Below are positions 8,359 through 17,147 of a stretch of DNA of 64,000 bases, piece by piece. How positions within the stretch are numbered: the first letter of the stretch is position 1; each line of letters starts with the position of its first letter. The notes under the pieces were generated by a model that worked only from the letters and a program-made list of their open reading frames with translations, was not told where the DNA came from and ran no database searches. Source of the stretch: Rheinheimera baltica DSM 14885. GTDB lineage: Bacteria > Pseudomonadota > Gammaproteobacteria > Enterobacterales > Alteromonadaceae. Position numbers and translations under genes: made by a program. The DNA lies in the NCBI RefSeq assembly GCF_000425345.1, contig NZ_KE384353.1:34711-98710 (forward strand). The letters are read 5' to 3'.

Positions 8359-10074
8359 ATGCGCTATAACGCCCTTTGGCTTGCTCTTACGTTAGCTGGA
8401 GCAACAACGCTTTTTGCTTGCTCCCCTACAGAAAATAATGGCGCTCCACAAAGCGATGCTGCTACGCAAAATGCGGCGCAACATTCTGACGCTTCTCTTG
8501 CTGCCAGCTACAGCTTGTTGCCTGACTTTGAAAAGCGTTTAGACATTTATCACACGGTTGACCTTACCGCTGATTTGTCCTCACTGAGTACTAATCAACA
8601 ATTGATGTTAGCAAAGCTGATTGATGCAGCAAAAATTATGGACGACTTGTTCTGGCGCCAGGCATTTGGTCAGGACAAAGCGGCATTTCTTAGCCAACTA
8701 CCGCAAGGGAAAATACGTCAGTTTGCCGATATTAATTATGGCCCTTGGGACAGATTAAAAGGCGATGAAGTATTTTTAACCGGGTTTGATAGAAAAGCGC
8801 CTGGCGCGCAGTTTTATCCGGCGGATATGACCAAAGCGGAATTTGAAGCAGCCGATTTTGCCGATAAGACTGGGCTTTATTCAGTTGTGCAGCGTGATAC
8901 AAGCGGAAAGCTACACACTGTGCCGTATTCTGTAATCTATAAAACAGAGTTAGAAGCGGCAGCGAAGCTGTTAACTGAGGCGGCTTTATTAGCACAAGAC
9001 AAAGAATTTGCCAGCTACCTTAATTTACGCGCACAGGCACTGCTGACGAATGAATATCAGCCGTCTGATTTTGCCTGGATGGCAATGAAAAACAACCCGA
9101 TAGAGCTGGTTATTGGCCCCATTGAGACATACGAAGATCAGCTGTTTGGCTATCGTGCTGCCTTTGAAGCTTATGTGTTGGTAAAAGATTTAAGCTGGAG
9201 CGAGAAGTTAGCCAAGTATGCAGCAACTTTACCGGCACTGCAGCAAGGCTTACCGGTTGCTGAAGAATATAAGGCGGAAACCCCCGGAGCGGATGCTGAT
9301 TTAAACGCCTACGACGTTATTTATTATGCGGGGCATTCCAACGCGGGGTCAAAAACGATTGCTATCAACCTGCCAAATGACGAACAAGTGCAATTGGAAA
9401 AGGGCACGCGGCGTTTGCAGTTAAAAAATGCTATGCAAGCCAAATTTGATCACATAATGCTACCCATAGCAGAGTTACTGATTACGCCAGAGCAACGTAA
9501 GCATGTCACCTTCGACGCCTTTTTTAACAACACCATGTTCCACGAAGTAGCACATGGTTTAGGCATTAAAAATACCATTAACGATAATGGCACTGTGCGG
9601 CAGGCATTAAAAGAACATGCCTCTGCATTAGAAGAGGGCAAGGCTGATATTCTTGGTTTGTATATGATTACGCAACTAAAGCAGCAGGGAATGTTGCAAG
9701 AGGGCGCACTGGAAGATTATTACACCACCTTTATGGCAGGCATTTTTCGCTCGGTTCGGTTTGGCGCTTCCAGTGCACACGGTAAAGCAAATATGATCCG
9801 TTTTAACTATTTTGCCGAGCAAGGTGCTTTTGTGCGCAATGCCGATGGCACATACCAGGTTAACTATCAGAAAATGCAGGATGCAATGGCATCTATGTCG
9901 GCGTTAATTTTAACCTTACAGGGCAATGGCGATTATGATGGTGTGGCGGCATTGGTTGCTGACAAAGGCATCATTAAAGCGCAACTGGCAGATGATTTAA
10001 CTCGTTTGTCTGCGGCAGATATTCCTGTTGATGTGGTATTTAATCAAGGTAAAGCCGTATTAGGGCTTAAATAA
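8359..10074 (+). CDS. DPP III-like (M49-type) zinc peptidase/hydrolase lipoprotein
   Basis: This 571-residue protein has a lipoprotein signal ending LFAC, with the lipidated Cys at position 21, so it should be anchored in the envelope. The catalytic zinc motif is HEVAH at residues 395-399, followed about 25 residues later by EEGKAD (425-430), which supplies the third ligand. This matches the M49-like family usually annotated as Zn-dependent hydrolase. Classical dipeptidyl peptidase III has one more residue in its motif (HELLGH), so substrate specificity is uncertain. N-terminal residues 45-330 form the alpha-helical half of the fold. It is flanked by terminators on both sides and is probably a single-gene unit. 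Confidence 0.85.
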   Translation: MRYNALWLALTLAGATTLFACSPTENNGAPQSDAATQNAAQHSDASLAASYSLLPDFEKRLDIYHTVDLTADLSSLSTNQQLMLAKLIDAAKIMDDLFWRQAFGQDKAAFLSQLPQGKIRQFADINYGPWDRLKGDEVFLTGFDRKAPGAQFYPADMTKAEFEAADFADKTGLYSVVQRDTSGKLHTVPYSVIYKTELEAAAKLLTEAALLAQDKEFASYLNLRAQALLTNEYQPSDFAWMAMKNNPIELVIGPIETYEDQLFGYRAAFEAYVLVKDLSWSEKLAKYAATLPALQQGLPVAEEYKAETPGADADLNAYDVIYYAGHSNAGSKTIAINLPNDEQVQLEKGTRRLQLKNAMQAKFDHIMLPIAELLITPEQRKHVTFDAFFNNTMFHEVAHGLGIKNTINDNGTVRQALKEHASALEEGKADILGLYMITQLKQQGMLQEGALEDYYTTFMAGIFRSVRFGASSAHGKANMIRFNYFAEQGAFVRNADGTYQVNYQKMQDAMASMSALILTLQGNGDYDGVAALVADKGIIKAQLADDLTRLSAADIPVDVVFNQGKAVLGLK

Positions 10075-10090
10075 ATACCGATCCGTAAAT

Positions 10091-10128
10091 AAAGCAGGCT
10101 AGTTGCGGTGTGCCTGCTTTATTTGTTC
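10091..10128 (+). terminator. Intrinsic terminator after the zinc lipoprotein gene
   Basis: AAAGCAGGC and GCCTGCTTT form a 9-bp stem around a 12-nt loop, followed by ATTTGTT. It lies 17 bp after the stop codon. Confidence 0.75.
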
Positions 10129-10350
10129 CATTTTTAGTCATAAACTTATCACGGTTTTGCTGTAAACTACCTGTCGTTAGAATTTCTCTGATCTTGTTAA
10201 AGGTTTGCACTGTAATGATGCAGCCACCCTGATGTCAGCATCACATATTGTTGGTGTTCGGTTGTAATGTTCGGGCAAGCGTTACCTGTTGCTCATTGCA
10301 TAACAGCGATGATGCTAATAGCATTTTTTACGTACTATCTGGTTGAATTT

Positions 10351-11472
10351 ATGAATAAAATTAAAGCTTTTTTTCTTGCCATTTTACTACTTCTTGTAGT
10401 GTTTGCCGTTCTGGCTGGCGTAAAAGGTAACCAAATTGCCATGATGATTGCATCAGGTGAGCAATTCGTACCGCCACCGGAATCTGTAAGTGTGACGTCA
10501 GTAGAGCGGCAAAGCTGGAATAATCGTTTTTCAGCAACGGGTACGGTACTGGCAGACGAAGGCGTGATGATATCTGCTGAAGTGTCTGGCAAGGTTAAGC
10601 GTATCATGTTTAAGAATGGTGCTTTTGTTGAAGCAGGTACGGTGCTTCTGGAACAAGAGTCAAGCAACGAGCAGGCTCAGCATCGGGCGGCATTGGCCAG
10701 GCTAACGCTGGCGCAACAAAATTATGATCGCCTGGTTGAGCTACGTCGTGACAAAATCGCGACCCAAAGTGAAATTGATACCAGCAAACAGCAGTTAGAT
10801 TCTGCTCAGGCTGATGTAGACAGTTTGCGTTCAACACTAGAGAAAAAGATACTACGAGCCCCATTTTCTGGCCGTTTAGGCATTCGCGTGGTTGATGTTG
10901 GTGCCGATTTACAACCCGGCGCTGAAGTGGTATCGCTGCAGGCCAGTCATACAGTAAGGGTTAACTTTCCTGTTCCACAACATACACTTAGTCAAATTAC
11001 GATTGGATTGCCGGTAAGTATTAGTCTTAATCAAGGCAGTGTAACCGTTAACGGTGAAGTGAGTGCTATTGCTGCAGAATTAAGCAGTGTCAGTCGAAAT
11101 GCGATTGTGCAGTCGGTGTTGGATAACAGTGACAAAGCACTCGTTCCTGGTATGGCCGTTGCCGTAGATGTAACACTGGCACAGCCGTCAGAGGTGTTAG
11201 TGGTGCCAGCGACGGCGCTCATTTATGCACCATACGGTGACACTGTCTTTGTTGTGGAAAAAGCCAAAGAAGGTCAAGGGTTAGTGGCACGGCAGCAATT
11301 CGTTCGTTTGGGTAAGTCGCGTGGTGATTTTGTTGAGATCCTCGAAGGTGTGAAAGCTGGTGATGAAGTGGTGACCTCCGGTGCATTCAAACTGTTTAAC
11401 GGTCAAAGTGTGATTAAAACTGACAGCCCAGCGCCAAAGTACAGCACTACACCTACACCGGCTGATGCCTGA
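10351..11472 (+). CDS. RND efflux periplasmic adaptor (MFP family)
   Basis: The 373-residue protein is a membrane-fusion adaptor with an N-terminal signal anchor (MNKIKAFFLAILLLLVVFAVL). A biotinyl-lipoyl half (GTVLADEGVMISAEVSGKV) follows, then a short helical hairpin (about residues 85-145), the second lipoyl half (ILRAPFSGRLGI), a barrel, and a membrane-proximal domain (GVKAGDEVVTSGAFKLFNGQSV). I start at 10351 because homologues begin with this signal anchor; the frame extends upstream to 10267, giving 28 extra residues that look like leader. It lies 37 bp before its permease. The pump pair resembles MexEF- or VexAB-type two-gene units without an outer-membrane factor. Confidence 0.88.
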   Translation: MNKIKAFFLAILLLLVVFAVLAGVKGNQIAMMIASGEQFVPPPESVSVTSVERQSWNNRFSATGTVLADEGVMISAEVSGKVKRIMFKNGAFVEAGTVLLEQESSNEQAQHRAALARLTLAQQNYDRLVELRRDKIATQSEIDTSKQQLDSAQADVDSLRSTLEKKILRAPFSGRLGIRVVDVGADLQPGAEVVSLQASHTVRVNFPVPQHTLSQITIGLPVSISLNQGSVTVNGEVSAIAAELSSVSRNAIVQSVLDNSDKALVPGMAVAVDVTLAQPSEVLVVPATALIYAPYGDTVFVVEKAKEGQGLVARQQFVRLGKSRGDFVEILEGVKAGDEVVTSGAFKLFNGQSVIKTDSPAPKYSTTPTPADA

Positions 11473-11509
11473 TATCGGTTAGTTTGAAAAGTAACGTATT
11501 GAGATAATT

Positions 11510-14500
11510 ATGAAATTTACCGATATTTTTATTAGAAAACCGGTACTTGCCATCGTAGTAAGCCTGTTGATTTTATTAGCAGGTTTCCAGTCGATGAGCG
11601 ATATGACCGTGCGACAGTATCCGCGTTCGGATATTGCTGTGATTAAAATTACCACCGTGTACATTGGCGCCAATGCTGAGCTGGTACGGGGCTTTATTAC
11701 CACACCCATAGAGCGCGCTATTGCTTCTGCAGGCGGTATTGATTACATCGAGTCGCAAAGCACTATGGGTGTGTCTACAGTCACAGCTCATTTACAGCTG
11801 AACTACGACCCACTTAAAGCGATGACGGAAATAAGTGCCAAGGTTAATCAGGTGCGGGGCGAACTGCCACCAGAATCTGAGTTACCGTCTATTGCGGTTG
11901 AAGCTGCAGATAGCCAGTTTGCCTCGGCTTATTTGAGTTTTTCTTCGGATATTCTTGAACAAAACCAAATTACTGAATTTTTGAGCCGTTCGGTACAGCC
12001 GCGTTTAATTGCGATTGCTGGTGTGCAAAAAGCCGATATTCTAGGTGGCCGTACTTTTGCCATGCGAATTTGGTTGAAGCCTGAGCAAATGGCTGCGTTT
12101 AAGGTAACGGCCTCTGATGTTCGCAAAGCATTAAGCGATAACAATGTGCAGGCGGCTATAGGCCAGACGCGTGGCGCCTATACCCAGGTTAATTTGCGCG
12201 CCAACACAGACATGAAAACCGTTGATGAATTCAGGCGCATAGTGCTGCGCCAGAATGATGACGGTGTAGTTCGGCTTGCAGATGTGGCAGACATTGCATT
12301 AGGGGCTGACGATTACAATACCAACGTTAACTACTCTGGCGAGACCGCGGTATTTATGGGGGTGTTTGTTTCACCCACAGCTAACTCCCTGGATGTAATT
12401 AAAGCCGTTACAGAAGAGATGGCGCTGATCCAGGCGGAGTTACCCTCCGGTCTCACCGGCGAAGTGTCTTACGATGCTACCAAATACATTCAGGCAGCCA
12501 TTGATGACGTGCTTAAAACACTGGCTGAAACGCTACTGATTATTGTCATCGTGATCTTTTTGTTTTTAGGTTTTAGTCGCTCGGTGTTAATCCCTTTGGT
12601 GGCCATACCTTTATCACTGATTGGTGCGGTATTTGTTATGAAGGTATTTGGTTTCTCGTTAAACCTGCTTACCTTGTTATCCATTGTACTAAGCGTAGGC
12701 TTGGTGGTGGACGATGCCATCGTAATGGTAGAGAACATTGAGCGGCATATACAAGATGGCTTAAAACCGTTTAAAGCCGCATTGGTAGCAGCGAGAGAAC
12801 TCGGCGGGCCTATTATTGCGATGACAGTGACCCTGGTTTCTGTTTATGTGCCTATTGGTTTGCAGGGCGGCTTAACCGGCACCTTGTTCCGTGAATTTGC
12901 CATTACACTGGCCGGAGCGGTAACTATTTCGGCTATTGTGGCTATTACATTGTCGCCAATGATGGCGTCGAAAATGCTTAAACCGCATAGCAGTTTAAAA
13001 GCGCCTCTGGATGGTATTTTTAACCGCTTTAAGCATTTTTACAGCCGGCAGTTAGATAAAAGTCTGAATAACCGTATTGGCGTTTACGTGTTCTGGATTG
13101 GCATCAGTGCGCTTTGCGTGCCGCTTTATAGCATGTCACCAAAAGAGCTGGCACCAACGGAAGATCAAGGGGTTATTTTCGGTATTGTTGACTCACCGGC
13201 AAACTCAACGGTTGATCAGTCTTCCTTCTATGGAAAGGCGGTAAATGAAGCCTTTATGTCGGTAGAAGAGACCGACTTTACCTTTCAAATTACCTTTCCA
13301 ACCGGCGGTTTTGGCGGCATGGTTACCAAGCCATGGGATGAGCGCAAGCGCACGGTATTTGAAATGATGCCTGAGGTGCAGCAAAAACTGTCTGCGATTG
13401 CAGGGGTACGTATTTTACCTATTACGCCGCCTGCCTTACCGGGTGGTGGGAATTTCCCGGTTGAATTTGTAATCTCTTCTACCGCAAACTCGAAGGAAAT
13501 ATACGACTACGCCTTACAGCTGGAAAAAGTGATGCGTGAAAGTGGCATCTTTCCGTTTCAGCTAATCGATATGAAGGTTGATCAGCCCGAGTATCTGCTG
13601 AACATTGACCGCGAAAAAGTGGCTGATTTAGGCCTGAATATGCGTGATGTGGTTAGCGATTTTGGCACGTTGCTAGGCGGCGGCTATGTTAACCGTTTTA
13701 ATATGGCCGGACAAAGTTACAAGGTTATACCGCAAGTAAAACGCAGTGAGCGTTTAACACCTGATAGCCTGCTGGAGTTGTATATTACGGGGCCGGCGGG
13801 AGAAATGATCCGCGTCGATCAAATAGCCAGCTTAAGCCACAGCACAGTGCCGCGCAGTATCAACCGTATGCAACAGCTTAATGCGGTTAAAATTAGCGGT
13901 GTTACCATTAAACCGTTAGATGAAACGCTGCAATATCTGGAAACTGAAGCGAAGAAAATACTGCCTGCTAGTTACTCGATTGATTATACGGGTGAGTCGC
14001 GGCAGTTAAAGCGCGAGGGCAATACCTTCTTGCCAGCGTTCTTATTGGCTATCACGATGATCTTTTTGGTGCTGGCAGCACAGTACAATAGCTTTCGTGA
14101 CCCTATGGTTATTTTGCTGGGTTCAGTACCAATGGCGTTATTTGGTGCCTTGGTCTTTACCTTTTTAAAAATACCGGCGCCGATGCCGCATTTTACCGAC
14201 GCATTTACCAGCACGTTAAATATTTACTCGCAAGTAGGCCTGGTAACCTTAATTGGTCTGATTGCCCGAAACGGCATTTTGGTAGTGGAATTTGCCAATA
14301 AGTTGCAAGAGCAGGGCAAAGCCAAGTTGGATGCGATACGTGAAGCGTCAGTACTGCGCTTACGTCCGGTAATGATGACCAGTCTGGCAACCATTGCAGG
14401 CCATACGCCACTGATATTTGCCACAGGTGCCGGTGCTGGAGCACGTAATTCTATTGGTATTGTACTGGTGCTTGGAATGGCTATCGGTACCATATTTACT

Positions 14501-14602
14501 TTGTTTGTGCTGCCTTCGGTGTACATGCTGATAGCTAAAGATCACAGCAAAGATAAGCTTGCAACACAAGATGACAGTGAACTGGATACAGAATCTGCGT
14601 AA
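11510..14602 (+). CDS. RND efflux permease (MexF/HAE1 type)
   Basis: The 1030-residue inner-membrane proton antiporter begins MKFTDIFIRKPVLAIVVS and has porter domains in both halves. The helix-4 relay GLVVDDAIVMVENIERH carries the double Asp of AcrB-like drug pumps, unlike the two permeases at the start of the window. The C-terminal GLIARNGILVVEFANKLQEQG and LRLRPVMMTSLATIAGHTPL blocks are intact, so it should be functional. It pairs with the preceding adaptor. A MexF-like range of organic substrates is likely, but the specific one cannot be read from the sequence. No regulator gene is adjacent. Confidence 0.93.
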   Translation: MKFTDIFIRKPVLAIVVSLLILLAGFQSMSDMTVRQYPRSDIAVIKITTVYIGANAELVRGFITTPIERAIASAGGIDYIESQSTMGVSTVTAHLQLNYDPLKAMTEISAKVNQVRGELPPESELPSIAVEAADSQFASAYLSFSSDILEQNQITEFLSRSVQPRLIAIAGVQKADILGGRTFAMRIWLKPEQMAAFKVTASDVRKALSDNNVQAAIGQTRGAYTQVNLRANTDMKTVDEFRRIVLRQNDDGVVRLADVADIALGADDYNTNVNYSGETAVFMGVFVSPTANSLDVIKAVTEEMALIQAELPSGLTGEVSYDATKYIQAAIDDVLKTLAETLLIIVIVIFLFLGFSRSVLIPLVAIPLSLIGAVFVMKVFGFSLNLLTLLSIVLSVGLVVDDAIVMVENIERHIQDGLKPFKAALVAARELGGPIIAMTVTLVSVYVPIGLQGGLTGTLFREFAITLAGAVTISAIVAITLSPMMASKMLKPHSSLKAPLDGIFNRFKHFYSRQLDKSLNNRIGVYVFWIGISALCVPLYSMSPKELAPTEDQGVIFGIVDSPANSTVDQSSFYGKAVNEAFMSVEETDFTFQITFPTGGFGGMVTKPWDERKRTVFEMMPEVQQKLSAIAGVRILPITPPALPGGGNFPVEFVISSTANSKEIYDYALQLEKVMRESGIFPFQLIDMKVDQPEYLLNIDREKVADLGLNMRDVVSDFGTLLGGGYVNRFNMAGQSYKVIPQVKRSERLTPDSLLELYITGPAGEMIRVDQIASLSHSTVPRSINRMQQLNAVKISGVTIKPLDETLQYLETEAKKILPASYSIDYTGESRQLKREGNTFLPAFLLAITMIFLVLAAQYNSFRDPMVILLGSVPMALFGALVFTFLKIPAPMPHFTDAFTSTLNIYSQVGLVTLIGLIARNGILVVEFANKLQEQGKAKLDAIREASVLRLRPVMMTSLATIAGHTPLIFATGAGAGARNSIGIVLVLGMAIGTIFTLFVLPSVYMLIAKDHSKDKLATQDDSELDTESA

Positions 14603-14620
14603 TTCGCGGTGATACCCTTG

Positions 14621-14645
14621 AAAGCCTGGCAAATCACCAGGCTTT
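14621..14645. terminator. Bidirectional terminator between convergent genes
   Basis: AAAGCCTGG and CCAGGCTTT form a 9-bp stem with a 7-nt loop between the RND permease and the convergent CbiM-like gene. It touches the last base of that gene's stop codon. Confidence 0.75.
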
Positions 14646-15292
14646 TACTTATCCGCTGCCAAATATTCCCGGTCGTAAAAGGTACGCAGCCAATGAGGTC
14701 GGTATATCGCCATCAGGGTGATGGCACTGCCATTTAATAATGCTTCAGGAAACCAGATTAATAGTGCCAGTTGCCAGTAATTGTCTATTATTTCAGTCCA
14801 ACTGTACCGGCCCTCCAAGCCAAACCATAGCGAAGTCAAACTAATTTGTAACACTATGGTAAGTGCGGCGGCGATAAAGCCAGCGACAAAAATATATACG
14901 AATAAGTGTCGGCTTAAATAACGGTAGCTAGCTAAAAACAGCAGATAGCTGAATAAAGCGGGCAATATGATACTGATTAGCATAAATAAACCGCTATCCT
15001 GCCAGGGTAGTTTGCCAAAGCCAACTAACAGCACAGTAGGTAGCAGGCAAATCCAGATTGCAATGCGCCAACCATGGCTTAGCACTAGCGTAGTTACCAG
15101 CAGAAAATGCAGGTTTAAGCCCTCTTTTATCCCCGCTTGTATGCTCCAAAATAATGATAAAGCGACCGCAGAGGCTAAAACCAGATGCTGATAATCGGTT
15201 TCTTGTTTAAGTTTAGGAAAAAACTCACGAGGGTAGTGATAGAGCATAAGTGCCACAGTCAACAAGAAACCGGCCATTTGCCAACTTGTCAT
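14645..15292 (-). CDS. CbiM-like integral membrane protein (ECF-type permease family)
   Basis: The 215-residue protein has about six helices. The segment GIKEGLNLHFLLVTTLVLSH and the end WFPEALLNGSAITLMAIYRP resemble the CbiM/energy-coupling-factor substrate-binding family, in which the N-terminal loop binds Co2+ or Ni2+. The usual metal-binding N-terminus (Met-His-...) is absent: the protein starts MTSWQMAGF. No CbiN, CbiQ or CbiO gene is adjacent. It may be a solitary member with another role; metal transport is not supported by the sequence alone. Confidence 0.65.
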   Translation of the reverse strand: MTSWQMAGFLLTVALMLYHYPREFFPKLKQETDYQHLVLASAVALSLFWSIQAGIKEGLNLHFLLVTTLVLSHGWRIAIWICLLPTVLLVGFGKLPWQDSGLFMLISIILPALFSYLLFLASYRYLSRHLFVYIFVAGFIAAALTIVLQISLTSLWFGLEGRYSWTEIIDNYWQLALLIWFPEALLNGSAITLMAIYRPHWLRTFYDREYLAADK

Positions 15293-15411
15293 GGTTTGTT
15301 ATTCCTTCTCCTGTAGATGCAGTTAGTGTAACGATACTAGCGTGTTCAGTCATTGTTGTTATGTTTTAGTGGGAAAATAGCGAAAAAAGTACTGAGTAAA
15401 GCTTGTGCATG

Positions 15412-15452
15412 TTGATTACATCTGTAATAGTATGTGTATTACAGATGTAATC
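15412..15452 (+). promoter_or_regulatory. BlaI-type operator and promoter
   Basis: A 16-base perfect inverted repeat, GATTACATCTGTAATA (15414-15429) and TATTACAGATGTAATC (15437-15452), is separated by 7 bases. Each arm holds ATTACA-N2-TGTAAT, the TACA/TGTA dyad bound by BlaI/MecI/CopY repressors, so there are two adjacent operators. A candidate promoter TTGATT-N17-TGTATT (15412-15440) lies within them, so binding would block transcription. The start codon of the repressor gene is 14 bp downstream, which implies autoregulation. Confidence 0.8.
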
Positions 15453-15466
15453 AGTGAATAAAACTT

Positions 15467-15847
15467 ATGATTGAAATAAGCAATGCAGAGTTAAGTGTTA
15501 TGCAGGTAGTGTGGCAGCGACAGCCGCTTAGCGCTAATGACGTTATCGCAGGGCTTGGCGATGATAACGACTGGCATGAGAAAACCGTTAAGACGTTGCT
15601 AAACCGCTTGGTAAGCAAAGGTGCCCTGGGATTTAATAAAGATGGCCGCGCCTATTTGTATTATCCGTTAATAACCGAGCAGGATTATCAGCTGCAACAA
15701 AGCCGTTCTTTTGTCGATCGTCTTTTCGCTGGCAAAGTTGCCCCCTTGGTGGCGGGGTTCGCCAGCCAAAACAAGCTTAAACCTGATGATGTACAGCAGC
15801 TAAAGCAACTTATTGCAGACTGGGAGCAGGAGCAAAATCATGACTGA
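15467..15847 (+). CDS. BlaI/MecI/CopY family transcriptional repressor
   Basis: The 126-residue protein is a penicillinase-repressor-type winged helix. It has the N-terminal pattern ISNAELSVMQVVWQ, the recognition region NDVIAGLGDDNDWHEKTVKTLLNRLVSKGALG, and a C-terminal dimerisation tail that is the usual site of proteolytic inactivation. The stop overlaps the start of the M56 peptidase gene by 8 bp, so the pair is co-translated. It probably represses its own operon through the inverted repeat just upstream. No beta-lactamase gene is adjacent. Confidence 0.92.
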   Translation: MIEISNAELSVMQVVWQRQPLSANDVIAGLGDDNDWHEKTVKTLLNRLVSKGALGFNKDGRAYLYYPLITEQDYQLQQSRSFVDRLFAGKVAPLVAGFASQNKLKPDDVQQLKQLIADWEQEQNHD

Positions 15848-17039
15848 TTTCCTGCTACAACTGACACTGCCATTATCGCTATTATTGTTGCTGTTGCTGG
15901 CGGTACAAAGATGGTTGCTTAACCTGTTTGGCGCCCGAACGGTTTATGCACTGTGGGCGCTAGTACCGGTCTTTTTGCTGGCAATACTGTTGTTACCCTT
16001 ATTGCCTGTCAGTATTGATACCGCTGCCATTAAGCGCTATCAGGTGGGCATGCAACAACTTGCGGACACGGTACAAAGCAGTAACTGGCTATTTTGGCTC
16101 TGGTTTTCCGGTGTTATGCTTTGCATTGGTTGGTTGCTACTGAGCTATATAAGCAGCAGCGCCTTGTTTAACCGCGCTAAGCCGGTAAAAATTAGCACTG
16201 TTTCCGTTAATTGTCGCCAGGCAGATTCTAACTCAGGGCCTTATATCACCGGTTTAACTACACCCCGTATTTTGCTTCCCAATGACTTTTTTCGTCGCTT
16301 TGATGCTTCCCAGCAACAGCTTATTTTGCAGCATGAGCTAACGCATTGGCGCCGAGGCGACTTGCACCTGAATTACCTTGCGCTTGCTTTAGTCAGCCTG
16401 TTTTGGTTTAACCCGCTGGTGTGGCTGGCATATCGTGATTATCGCAATGCTCAGGAATTGGCCTGTGATGCGTTGGTGACCCAAGATGCCAGCAAGGCAG
16501 AAAGAATTGCTTATGGTTACGCCTTACTAAGCAGTACACAACAATCGCCATCATACTGGTGGCCGCTTACTCATCATTACGGAGACTTTAACACGATGAA
16601 ACAACGTATTATGCAATTACAACGGCAGCACGGTTTAAGTAAAGCTATAGTGCTTGGCGCCGTGGCGCTGGTGATTGGCGCTACATTATTGCTACAACAA
16701 CCGGTTTTGGCCGGCGTTAGTAAAACGCAACAGCTAACTGCGGTTACGCGCATTGAGCCGCGTTATCCAACGCAGGCGGCAGAGCAAGGTATTTCAGGAT
16801 ATGTACAAGTTAAATTTGATGTGGATGCGCAAGGAAAAGTGATTAATGCCAGCGTGATAAAGTCCTATCCGGAGCAGGTTTTTGATAAGGAAGCGATACG
16901 TGCATTACAGCAGTGGCAATATACGGCTACAGGTATCGAGCATAAAGCACAGCTAGTACAGCTAGATTTTGAATTGGATGTAGTGCAAGCGGATATGGAG
17001 CGTATTAGTGTGACACCGCCCGCACCGAAAAAGAGCTGA
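15840..17039 (+). CDS. M56 (BlaR1-like) metallopeptidase with TonB C-terminal domain
   Basis: The 399-residue membrane protein has three or four N-terminal helices and a cytoplasmic zinc-peptidase motif HELTH (165-169), followed by NAQELACDA, which supplies the third ligand. A last helix (near SKAIVLGAVALVIGATLLL) leads to a periplasmic TonB C-terminal domain (about 300-385: EPRYPTQAAEQGISGYVQVKF). It lacks the penicillin-binding sensor domain of BlaR1. The likely role is to sense an envelope signal and cleave the neighbouring repressor; the TonB domain may be the sensor or energise a receptor. I chose the ATG at 15840, which has GCAGGAG upstream, over the in-frame ATG at 15813. Confidence 0.88.
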   Translation: MTDFLLQLTLPLSLLLLLLLAVQRWLLNLFGARTVYALWALVPVFLLAILLLPLLPVSIDTAAIKRYQVGMQQLADTVQSSNWLFWLWFSGVMLCIGWLLLSYISSSALFNRAKPVKISTVSVNCRQADSNSGPYITGLTTPRILLPNDFFRRFDASQQQLILQHELTHWRRGDLHLNYLALALVSLFWFNPLVWLAYRDYRNAQELACDALVTQDASKAERIAYGYALLSSTQQSPSYWWPLTHHYGDFNTMKQRIMQLQRQHGLSKAIVLGAVALVIGATLLLQQPVLAGVSKTQQLTAVTRIEPRYPTQAAEQGISGYVQVKFDVDAQGKVINASVIKSYPEQVFDKEAIRALQQWQYTATGIEHKAQLVQLDFELDVVQADMERISVTPPAPKKS

Positions 17040-17051
17040 TGCAATAACAAG

Positions 17052-17106
17052 TGCAATAAAGCAGAACCGACATTGCAGTGCCATAACCTGGTGCTGCTTT
17101 ATTGCA
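17052..17106. terminator. Long-armed inverted repeat between convergent genes
   Basis: TGCAATAAAGCAG and CTGCTTTATTGCA form 13-bp perfect arms with a 29-nt loop, located between the M56 gene and the convergent chemoreceptor. It probably serves as a terminator in both directions. Confidence 0.65.
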
Positions 17107-17147
17107 TTTAAAACTAACCCGGTAATTAGGTGCGTAACTTTGCGTGT

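Noticed and set aside
14645..15292. Cobalt/nickel uptake system based on the CbiM-like protein
   Set aside because: The metal-binding N-terminus and CbiN/Q/O partners are absent, so only the fold-level call is kept.
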